A stretch of DNA of 64,000 bases from Litomosoides sigmodontis (Eukaryota; Nematoda; Chromadorea; Rhabditida; Onchocercidae): contig OY718803.1 of NCBI GenBank assembly GCA_963070105.1, positions 893,501 through 957,500 of the forward strand. Direction: 5' to 3'. Shown here piece by piece: positions 43,001-51,093 of the stretch. Made by a program: the position numbers and the translations under genes. Each line of letters opens with the position of its first letter. Positions within the stretch are counted from its first letter, which is position 1. The notes below the pieces were generated by a model. The model did no database searches and was not told the DNA's origin. It saw nothing but the letters and a program-made list of their open reading frames with translations.

Positions 43001-43523
43001 GTCGAGCTTTCCTGACTGAAAAATTTCATTCTTATTTTTATATTCATTTACAATTAGCAACAACAATGCTAATATCATCTCTCTCTCCCTCTCTCTCTCT
43101 CTCTCTCCAGCTTCTTATTTCTTTTCTCCTCAACAGTTTTTGTTCGTTACTGTTATTGTTAATGCTATTTTTACAGCACACAAAAAAAATATGCGATAAA
43201 TTCAATCAAAATAATATCTTTTTTTTTCAGGAATTTTTTCGTTTGTTTACTTATTTACTTTTTCGTCTTATTTATGCCTTTGCACTTAGCATTCTCGAAA
43301 AATAAAATTAGACAAATAATTGATAACTTTATATTTGAATAATTATCGTTGAATTATTTTTCCCAAAAAAAAAAGAATGGATCGTCAATTATCGATAAGA
43401 ATAGCAATTGATAAGCGAATTTTGCTAGGCATACTGCTACCGACAATTGCATTAGCAGTGATAGTGGCGGTGATAATGATATGATAATGATAAGTACTTA
43501 CTGGTGACACACAATAGCGACAT
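4269..43523 (-). CDS. unc-13: UNC-13 / Munc13, synaptic vesicle priming factor (long form with C2A)
   Basis: UNC-13 proteins prime synaptic vesicles by opening syntaxin and promoting SNARE assembly at the presynaptic membrane. From 5' to 3' on the minus strand I place about 44 coding exons: 43502-43523 (start ATG), 42986-43015, 41593-41692, 41099-41172, 40051-40218, 39188-39259 and 35837-35907; 35317-35353 through 19916-19924 (acidic linker); 18468-18539; then the C1, C2B, MUN and C2C blocks listed separately, ending with TAG at 4269-4271. Intron phases agree at every junction except two noted anomalies. The summed coding length is about 5.78 kb, or about 1926 aa, in the expected range for a long UNC-13. 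The start is fixed by [17 protein letters not shown], which matches the Munc13 N-terminus. Domain order is C2A, acidic linker, C1, C2B, MUN, C2C. The gene spans 39 kb because of long introns. Confidence 0.93.
6510..14775 (-). CDS. unc-13: unc-13 exons 29-40: MUN domain
   Basis: The exons are 14641-14775, 13414-13641, 11436-11594, 11119-11347, 10245-10371, 9682-9868, 9013-9179, 8299-8524, 7673-7774, 7114-7182, 6810-6914 and 6510-6735. Recognisable segments include [119 protein letters not shown] and [20 protein letters not shown]. The MUN domain is the helical core that opens syntaxin-1 for SNARE assembly. It is complete, with phases consistent through all 12 exons and no internal stop. The exon order and lengths give no sign of pseudogenisation. 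Confidence 0.95.
9919..9949 (+). repeat. (GT)n microsatellite in an unc-13 intron
   Basis: About 15 perfect GT units lie in the intron between the exons at 10245 and 9868. Confidence 0.9.
14346..14638. repeat. Tandem duplication, 148-bp period, ending at an unc-13 splice donor
   Basis: The sequence from GATAAAAAAATTTAGATAG at 14346 repeats almost exactly from 14494. Copy 2 ends at the donor of exon 29 (14641). The matching position in copy 1 reads ATAAAC rather than GTAAAC, so only copy 2 carries the donor. Confidence 0.9.
14863..17447 (-). CDS. unc-13: unc-13 exons 24-28: C1-C2B linker and C2B calcium-binding domain
   Basis: The exons are 17327-17447, 17057-17163, 16582-16723, 15909-16078 and 14863-14990. 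The product runs [26 protein letters not shown], then a linker [20 protein letters not shown] leading into C2B ([20 protein letters not shown]). The C2B calcium loops contain Asp residues in [10 protein letters not shown] and [11 protein letters not shown], so calcium and phosphoinositide binding are likely retained. It continues [40 protein letters not shown] and ends with [16 protein letters not shown] at the start of the MUN domain. These are among the most conserved UNC-13 sequences. Confidence 0.95.
15000..15900. other. unc-13 intron with two unexplained open stretches
   Basis: The intron between exons 27 and 28 holds a CT run near 15125 and two frames that are less AT-rich than typical intron, at 15270-15500 (+) and 15635-15829 (-). 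Neither has convincing splice sites or recognisable homology. Confidence 0.3.
17616..18118 (-). CDS. unc-13: unc-13 exons 22-23: C1 (diacylglycerol/phorbol ester) domain
   Basis: Exons 17974-18118 and 17616-17690 encode [20 protein letters not shown] followed by a complete C1 zinc finger. His of PHNFQLTNF is followed by 12 residues to CHEC, 13 residues to CAEC, four to His, two to Cys (HDKC) and seven to Cys (DC). This is the canonical H-X12-C-X2-C-X13-C-X2-C-X4-H-X2-C-X7-C pattern. The C1 domain binds diacylglycerol and recruits UNC-13 to the plasma membrane, potentiating release. All eight zinc ligands are present, and the hydrophobic rim ([10 protein letters not shown]) is intact, so ligand binding should be preserved. 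Confidence 0.95.
18271..18372. repeat. 36-bp tandem repeat, about 3 copies
   Basis: Units start GGTAATTAAATTGT and end ACATACCGTG, beginning at 18271, 18307 and 18343. They differ by a few bases and lie in the unc-13 intron between exons 21 and 22. Confidence 0.85.
18468..22178 (-). CDS. unc-13: unc-13 exons 18-21: pre-C1 region with microexon
   Basis: Exon 18 (21856-22178) begins [20 protein letters not shown] and ends [12 protein letters not shown], but the frame shifts by one base near an A7 run (see findings). Exon 19 (20335-20457) encodes [18 protein letters not shown] and [19 protein letters not shown], the latter matching the MPDIRKRKPIPLVSDL-type motif of Munc13-1. Exon 20 (19916-19924) is a 9-nt microexon, VLK. 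Exon 21 (18468-18539) encodes [18 protein letters not shown] and FGDEEL, and joins KMHVYKK of the C1 exon as in Munc13 (EELKNHVYKK). That join requires the weak donor GTTGGT at 18466-18467. This segment corresponds to the basic, calmodulin-binding neighbourhood of vertebrate Munc13s, although no clear calmodulin site is visible. Confidence 0.82.
19916..19924 (-). other. unc-13: 9-nt microexon of unc-13 (VLK)
   Basis: GTTTTGAAG is flanked by an acceptor (TTTTGCAG) and a strong donor (GTAAGC). It sits between phase-0 exons 19 and 21 and adds Val-Leu-Lys without changing frame. Skipping it would also keep the frame. Confidence 0.7.
22179..26373 (-). other. Long unc-13 intron
   Basis: This 4.2-kb intron between exons 17 and 18 is AT-rich with GA runs near 22340 and 22640 and a 35-bp tandem repeat at 25.4 kb. 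I see no coding exon in it. Confidence 0.6.
25441..25581. repeat. About 35-bp tandem repeat, 4 copies
   Basis: GAAATTCGAATGG followed by a T-run and GTTTGAATTTG recurs at 25448, 25483, 25517 and 25553. Length differences lie in the T-run. It lies in an unc-13 intron. Confidence 0.85.
26374..35353 (-). CDS. unc-13: unc-13 exons 8-17: acidic, low-complexity linker
   Basis: The exons are 35317-35353, 32428-32597, 32011-32095, 30477-30651, 30146-30250, 28505-28600, 27965-28102, 27480-27698, 27198-27326 and 26374-26497, all phase-consistent. The encoded linker lies between C2A and C1 and is rich in Asp, Glu, Gln, Tyr, Ser and His. It includes a six-glutamine run ([10 protein letters not shown], exon 9), [30 protein letters not shown], an Asp/Gly block from GAT/GGT repeats in exon 14, and [20 protein letters not shown]. 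It ends with a more ordered, basic segment, [17 protein letters not shown]. Comparable acidic disordered linkers occur in Munc13-1. The exons stand out from the flanking introns by their higher C/G content and open frames. Exon boundaries in the repeat-rich exons 13-14 are less certain. Confidence 0.82.
26925..26985. repeat. GT run followed by CCGT/CTGT repeats
   Basis: An (AC)-(GT) stretch runs into several CCGT, TCGT and CTGT tetranucleotides. It is intronic, between unc-13 exons 16 and 17. Confidence 0.8.
31311..31560. repeat. Polypurine (GA-rich) tract
   Basis: About 250 bases are almost all A and G on the plus strand, with several (GA)n blocks, in the unc-13 intron between exons 10 and 11. 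A GT/GGGGGG stretch lies just upstream at 31190-31230. Open frames on either strand here are composition artefacts. Confidence 0.8.
32598..35316 (-). other. unc-13 intron, AT-rich
   Basis: This intron between exons 8 and 9 holds poly-A/T runs and a GA run near 33985. I see no exon in it. Confidence 0.6.
35834..35907 (-). CDS. unc-13: unc-13 exon 7, or alternative terminal exon
   Basis: The acceptor TTTTTTTAG is followed in phase 1 by a protein-like segment ([14 protein letters not shown], then RNLPLLDDQ). The frame then reaches TGA at 35834-35836. Joining CAA (35837-35839) to the next exon, GATCATTGG at 35353, is exactly in phase, but the bases after CAA are TGATTA rather than a GT donor. 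Either a base is missing in this assembly, the donor is non-canonical, or this exon ends a short C2A-only isoform. Confidence 0.6.
35908..39187 (-). other. unc-13 intron, possible site of an alternative promoter
   Basis: This 3.3-kb intron between exons 6 and 7 is AT-rich. A 31-nt exon-like stretch at 37536-37566 has an acceptor, an ATG and a donor, but its end phase fits neither neighbouring exon. Confidence 0.4.
39188..43523 (-). CDS. unc-13: unc-13 exons 1-6: start and C2A domain
   Basis: The exons are 43502-43523, 42986-43015, 41593-41692, 41099-41172, 40051-40218 and 39188-39259, with matching phases. The spliced protein starts [17 protein letters not shown] and continues [67 protein letters not shown] and [11 protein letters not shown]. 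These are the expected strands of the Munc13 C2A domain, which in other animals binds RIM/UNC-10 and does not need calcium. Exon 6 adds a short helix ([16 protein letters not shown]) that corresponds to the segment following C2A. The donor after exon 3, GTCAGA, is weak but gives the correct phase. Having this exon set means the gene encodes a long, C2A-bearing isoform. A separate promoter for shorter isoforms probably lies further in. Confidence 0.92.
41189..41295. repeat. 52-bp imperfect tandem duplication
   Basis: TTTTTCAATAAATTAAAATTC and the following bases through GAAATTGAGTGAA occur twice, starting at 41189 and 41241. It lies close to the acceptor of unc-13 exon 4. Confidence 0.8.
41445..41502. 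repeat. Inverted repeat (hairpin) in an unc-13 intron
   Basis: AGAATTGATACTAAAATCAT (41445-41464) pairs with the reverse complement ending at 41502, with about one mismatch and one bulge and a loop of about 11 nt. A nearby direct repeat (CTTTAGTTGAGAAAAG) flanks it at about 41370 and 41510. Confidence 0.7.
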
Positions 43524-44157
43524 GACGATTGAGCAATTAATGCAATTTCCACTTCATGACATCCTGCAAGCAGCCAGCATTAGCAAAAATTTTTTGCAAA
43601 TAGAAATTATCAGCAGTGATTTCAATAGAATAATAGCAACAGCTATGATGTGATAACGATAGTTAGTGATAAGAACAATAACAATCACTGGAAACGGTGG
43701 CAATAATCTAATTAGTGTTATGATGCTAAACAAAGCATTAAAATTGCAAATTTTTATTTTGCATGAGGAGAGCAGATGGTGAGAGATTTCATCGCTCAAT
43801 TATTTATATTTGATTCATTTCATTGAGAGAGGGAGAGAGAGAGAGAGAGAGAGCGAGAGAGAAAAAAAAAGAAACGATTGCATGCAATATTCACGTAACG
43901 TGAATGTGGAATGCTATTAATCTAAGCTACCGAATGTGTAAATGTTGAGGAAAATAAAATGTTGTTTGAAATAAAAATTAAATATTGTAATATTGATAAA
44001 ATAATGATAATGAAACATTGCTACTTGTTATTATTACTATTACTATAATTATCAATGTAAACTATGATTATCATCATTATCAGTGAATGACAATAGTGAT
44101 AAGGAGAATGATTGACAATACGGTTAACAACACTGATAGTAATCATAAACAACAGAA

Positions 44158-44211
44158 ATTAGCAAAATAGTTTGTTTTGTTTTTTTTAACAAAAAAAAAA
44201 CAGAGAAAAAA

Positions 44212-44254
<43 letters not shown>

Positions 44255-44385
44255 ACACACATATAAAGCGGTTAAATGAAATAAGATGTGAATATTCCGT
44301 TGGAAAAAAGCAAACGTATTTTTTTCCCTAATTAGCAAAATAGTTTGTTTTGTTTTTTTTTTAACAAAAAAAAACAGGGAAAAAA

Positions 44386-44429
<44 letters not shown>

Positions 44430-44500
44430 CATATAAAGCGGTTAAATGAAATAAGATGTGAATATTCCGTTGGAAAAAAGCAAACGTATTTTTTTCCCTA
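44158..44500. repeat. 173-bp tandem duplication containing (CA)n
   Basis: Copy 1 (44158-44330) and copy 2 (44331-44500) share ATTAGCAAAATAGTTTG, a T/A-run hairpin, a CA array, then ACACATATAAAGCGG and CAAACGTATTTTTTTCCCTA. They differ mainly in CA length and single bases, so the duplication is recent. Confidence 0.9.
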
Positions 44501-44550
44501 GCCGTTACTAATTAATTGCTTTTGTTTTATCATTAATTAGCAACGGCTAG
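44498..44550. repeat. 19-bp inverted repeat next to the duplication
   Basis: CTAGCCGTTACTAATTAAT (44498-44516) pairs with the sequence at 44532-44550, with one mismatch and a 15-nt loop. Part of it (CTTTTGTTTTATCATTAATT) recurs near 46534, also beside a GT array. Confidence 0.8.
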
Positions 44551-45146
44551 GAAGGGGTGAAATTGAAATGAGACAGGAAAAGGATGCACAACGGACGGAC
44601 GGCAAACGACGAATTCACAATCAGTGGCTAAAGATTCTTCAAAGGTGACACGCAAAAAGCATGTCTATCTATGTCTACGCGTATACATAATATGTGCATG
44701 TGCATGTGCATGTGCATGTATATACGTGCATGCGTGCATGTGCATGCATGCGTGTGTCTGTGTGTTTGCGTGTGGGGCATGTATGTTATTGACGATTTTT
44801 TAAAAATATAATATAATTGTAGACGAAAACAATCACTTTTGATTAGGCAGAAAATGGAAAGAAATGTGAGATGAATAAGTTGCATATGAATGTAGTCAAT
44901 AGCTAGCTAACATAGCTAGCTAGCTAGCTAGCTAGTTAGACTGAGAGATTAGATAGCTAGATAGACGGATAGGTGGACGGATGGGATGGATCGAAAGATG
45001 GTTGGTGTAGTTGGCGCTAGGCTTTTGCTTTCATTCTCTTCCGCTTCCATCTACTAAGCCTTAATCAGCAGAATAGCTCATAACTTTAGGCTTCATCAAT
45101 TATTAAAATTTTTTTTCCGTTAAAAAAAACTGAAACAAAGGGAGAA

Positions 45147-45178
<32 letters not shown>

Positions 45179-46573
45179 TTGAAGGAGAGAGAAAAAAAGT
45201 GTGGTGAAGGAGTAACTTGCAAAAGTACTCAACGTGCCTGCTTGCACACGTCCTCAGATGCACGCTTATAAGCGTCATACGTGCATGCGTGCTTTAGATT
45301 GCGTCAAACAGAAAGAAAACCTCATAAGGTTGTTTAGCAAATATTTCCACCCTACTAATTCCTCAACAATCCTCCTCGATGTTTGCAGCAGCAGAACGCA
45401 TTGAAAAGTGCAAGCATTCCTCTTCCAGCTTTTTTAACAAATTTCCCAAAATTTTCATAATTTATTATGAATCGCATGAATTTCAAATCGCTTATCTATC
45501 CAATTTTATTTATTGCCATTATTGTAATGGTTACTTATTGTTCTCATTTTTATTTTCACTATTATTATTATTGTTATTAATTAATTTATTATTATTATTG
45601 ACATTATTTCATTTATTGTCATTCACTATCACCTGTTATCGTTATTATTGCTACTGTTTTGCTACGATTATTACTGTTAAATGGTAAGAGTAATTAGACC
45701 TCAAACGACAAGCTTCTGTAAAGTTGGCAAAATTCAATTAGCAATTGCAACAAATGCTCAACTTTTTAACAAAATGGATAGCTGAATTAAAATATATTTT
45801 AGAAAAAAAAATTGTTTAACATTAATATTAAAATTTTAATTTCGAACAATAATTTACAGTTAAATAACAAGAAAATTCATAGCAATTATTTTATGGAAAT
45901 TTTAATATTTTTAAATAATTTAATGAAAAAAACTTTTGCAAAATATTTTAATGAAATTTCAACTAACTGAAAATTTCAACTTACACTAATTGTCATTGCT
46001 AATGCTGCTGATGTCAGTTGCAAAAAAGCAAACGTCACGTGCGCAACTTGCGTAACTGTAAGCTCAGTTATATAAATTGCTGAAATTTAATGGCTTTAAT
46101 ATTTGGGTGAAATATTTCCTCTCCCCCACCCCTCCTGTCTCCCTCCCCTCCACTTCCCTCCATAATTAATTGTACGACGATAGTTTAACAAGCACATATG
46201 AAATGATTTCAAAAACTGAAAATGAGTGAGAATGCCTATCAGATAATTTTGCTCAAAATATGTTGCTTTTCGTAAAATTAATAAACTTAGAAAGACAAAA
46301 GACGCGAAAAAAAACTGCAATTGTTGTTCGAAATATTTTCAGCAATACAATTGCATAAATTAATAAATATGCAAATGAGTGAAATGAATTTTCATAGCAA
46401 TCAGTATGTGAAGTTGAGAAAGAAATAGGAATTTTCAATTCCAATGAAACCTGAAATTACCTCTCATTGCTTTCTTCGATTGTAAATAAATTCGCGAAAA
46501 CACATTTAACGGATGCTGAAGTACAGGCATTACTTTTGTTTTATCATTAATTAGTAATTAGTCCATACGACGA

Positions 46574-46586
46574 TGTATGTGTGTGA

Positions 46587-46655
<69 letters not shown>

Positions 46656-46671
46656 TGTGTGTGTGTGTGCT
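46574..46671. repeat. (GT)n microsatellite
   Basis: About 45 GT units with a few interruptions. The open frames on both strands here (Cys-Val or Thr-His repeats) are artefacts. Confidence 0.9.
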
Positions 46672-49016
46672 TGCGTGCCCGTTTGTTTTCTATGTGTGTC
46701 TGTCGACATATACGCAAAAAATTTTGATTTGCGAAAATTTCGCAATAATTATAATTTTTCTTTTCAAACAAATTTACGAAAGAAGAATGAATTGGCCACG
46801 CGAGTATGTGAGGATGTGTATACGCATGCATGCGTGTATACGTGTGCGCGTGTGCATGCCTACGTGTACGTTGGTTTATGACTAAAATTTTTAATTGCAT
46901 CATATTCAAACATTAGTAATTCATATTATTGAAAAATATTAGTAATTAATACAAGTAATTCAAATATTAAAGTTTGGTAAAATTGTAATTATTTCTCACA
47001 AATTAGTAATTTCCTTGTCATAAATAGTAAAATGAGGTAAAAAAAAAAGCGGTAGGAATTGCAACGGCTAAAAGTAAACGTATGAGTGCTATCATAAGTA
47101 AGTTTTGCAAACATTGAAATCATTTTTTCATTTCAATTTTTGCATTAATTAATTAATTAAGCAAGCAGAAAAGAAGAAACAAAGAGACATAAAAATTTTA
47201 AAAATGCAAAAATTTAATCATTGATTAATTCATATTACCAGTATTAAATTAATAATTTTCTTTTTTTTTCTTTTTGGAAAACATTTTCCGAGCAATTTGT
47301 TGTCATCAAAGATATGTGCGTGCGACGAGAAGTGCAAAAACGTGAAACGTACGAATTATTTCATTTTATTGTTATTCGTTGTTTGCCACCTTTTTTTTTC
47401 CCTCAAAAGAATTTGAAAACAAAAAAAAAAAAAGAAGAAAGGCAAAGAGTGTAATTGATGAGGAAGTAAGCAGTGGCTAAGCAATAATTGTTTTGCGCCT
47501 GAATATTCATCGGGAGCATTTTGGCAGTGCTCTTTTTTCCTGCTTTTTTTCTTTTGCCTTCCAGGCTTTTCTGCTAAAAGCACTTCGTTTTGCTATACCT
47601 ATCGCTTAGGCGCGATGATAATAAGCCACTAAATTAGATTTTCAATTCATTTCACACTTTTCAGATTTGGGAGCAAATAAATTTTTAATTTCATTTTGCA
47701 TTATTTGCAATATCAAATAAACGAACGAATAATTTTCCAGCTGTTACATTAATAATAAAATTTGCGGGCGGAAAAAAAAGAATGGAAATTTCAAAAGCTT
47801 TCATAATGTATGAATGTTCGCTGAATGAGTGTCTCAGAGAAGCTTTTGCAAAAAAACCACTCATAAATTACCTTTGCGAAAAAATAGCGATAACGATAAT
47901 GATAGTGTTAATGACAGTGATAATGATAGTGATAATAGTAGATGCTGTGAATGATTTTGCAATTTCAATCAACCAATTATAGTTATAATTCAATAGCTTT
48001 CAGTTATCGAATGACTTTAAAAATTTCTCAAAGTGCCAGAAAAAAAGATAATAAAATTTTTGCGTTCATAAATACTTTATGGTAAAGTACGATGAACATC
48101 CACACTCAATACTGTAAATTATGAATTACATCTTTTATAAGCAACGAATTTCAGTTAGAAATTAGTTAAAACAATTATCAATGGAAAAAAATAATTTAAT
48201 TATGCTACAATCTCATATTTTGCAGCAACTCTTCATCGTTCACCCCTAAAAAATTGTGAAATCAAAAAAAAAAAAGAATTACTACAATTATGACTAATTA
48301 AAATTAAATCAGTTGCAAACTTACCGATTTCTTTTGATGATTTCAAAATTTTGTGAGTTAAATTTTAAAATAAATAATGCGATGCAATTTATTTGAGGAA
48401 AAAAATGGAATAAATTAAAAGCTAAAATTTCCTCACTTATTCATTAATCAGTATGCTGAAATGAATAAATTTCATTAGGTATAATTACGTGTTGCCACGT
48501 TACGCCATGCCTTTCGAATAGCCCAATTTCAATCAATAAATATTGCAATACATTAAAAGACAAAACTGAAATTGAAATTTCATTTCATTCCTCCTCTCTC
48601 TTTTCCATTTTTTAAATTTGCGTCAAATTTTACATAATTTTAATCAAATCCTATTTTTTTTACAAATGGGAGCTGAAAAAGTTAATTACTTCAACGAAAA
48701 AATAGCACAGAAAAATAAACAAGAATGGCAAGAGGGAGAGAGAAAGGGAGAGAGAGAGGGGAGGAAGAAAAAAAGACCTTAAATATACTAGTAATTTCAG
48801 GAACAGTAAACAAAACGAAATGGAAGAAAACATTTGTTTATGACTTTGAAGTGAAATACTGTGGGAAGCACTGCCATTACATTAATGAACGAAGGCGTAT
48901 TTCAATCAAAAAATTGCCAACTAATAATAACAGTTGGTCTTATTGTTTGTGCTAAAAAATACAGAGTCAATTCTGTTTGGCGTGTTCACCACTTCATCCA
49001 GTACGAATAATCAATA

Positions 49017-50560
<1,544 letters not shown>

Positions 50561-50772
50561 CAATAACAACTAAACAAATAAGTAAATAAATAAAATAGCG
50601 AATACGGAGATTTGCACTAATTGGTTCATTAAGTACTAACTGTTTACTACTGCTTATATTGCGCATTACACGTTCGTGCTTGCTTCGTTTCAAACTTTTC
50701 ACGTTTGATTTAGTATTTGAGCTTATCGCTCGTTTATTTCTTAAATGTTCCAAATGTTGCAAAGTATCGTCT

Positions 50773-50855
50773 CCGAACGTGTTTTACAGCTCCATTTCAG
50801 CAGTGGCGCGGACGCAGCCGCGCCACTGCTGAAATGGAGCTGTAAAACCCGTCGG
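50773..50855. repeat. Long near-perfect inverted repeat upstream of U2
   Basis: A perfect 31-bp stem (50781-50811 with 50818-50848) closes a 6-nt loop, ACGCAG. The left arm begins GTTTTACAGCTCCATTTCAG and the right arm is its exact reverse complement. After one mismatch the pairing extends through CCGAACG (50773-50779) and CGTCGG (50850-50855) with one bulge. Its right edge is about 49 bp upstream of the U2 5' end, where the proximal promoter element of an snRNA gene should lie. Very GC-rich compared with the surroundings. Confidence 0.93.
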
Positions 50856-50903
50856 AAGTTGATTGCAGCAGATAGTGGTAGTGGGCAGCGAGGAGTGTGT
50901 GAC

Positions 50904-51093
50904 ATCGCTTCTCGGCCTATTGGCTAAGATCAAAGTGTAGTATCTGTTCTTATCAGCTTAATCTCTGATATGTGATCAATCGATCACTTCGAGATTATCC
51001 TATTTTTGGGACTCTGGAGGGTTTGTAGGGGCTTGCTCCTCGCCCACCGCGGGTCGACCCGGTATTGCACCTACCTCCGGGAACGGCCCACTC
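50904..51093 (+). ncRNA. U2 spliceosomal snRNA
   Basis: U2 pairs with the intron branch site in the spliceosome. The sequence starts ATCGCTTCTCGGCC, as in other U2 RNAs, and contains the branch-site recognition sequence GTAGTA (50937-50942). Stem IIa (TATCAG 50951-50956 with CTGATA 50965-50970) has a loop, TAATCTC, complementary to GAGATTA (50991-50997), the known U2 pseudoknot/IIc pairing. Stem IIb is a perfect GTGATC/GATCAC hairpin (50972-50987). An Sm site, ATTTTTGG, is at 51002-51009. The 3' domain has a stem around GGGGCTTGCTCC and ends GGTATTGCAC...GGGAACGGCCCACTC. The length of about 190 nt matches the family. The exact 3' end is inferred. Confidence 0.97.

Larger units (their letters stand above)
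43524..48976. other. Upstream region of unc-13: simple repeats, no gene seen
   Basis: No convincing exon is visible. The region has GA runs (43830, 45140), CA/GT arrays (44215, 44390, 46590), GCATGC-rich alternating purine-pyrimidine stretches, and a GCTA array at 44901-44936. Long open frames here are translations of CA/GT or T-rich repeats. The minus-strand promoter and 5' UTR of the long unc-13 transcript should lie within it. Confidence 0.5.

Noticed and set aside
45379..45687. 102-codon plus-strand frame
   Set aside because: The second half is Leu/Ile/Tyr low complexity from AT repeats, with no recognisable family.
46547..46909. Open frames rich in Cys-Val or Thr-His
   Set aside because: They are translations of a GT/CA microsatellite.
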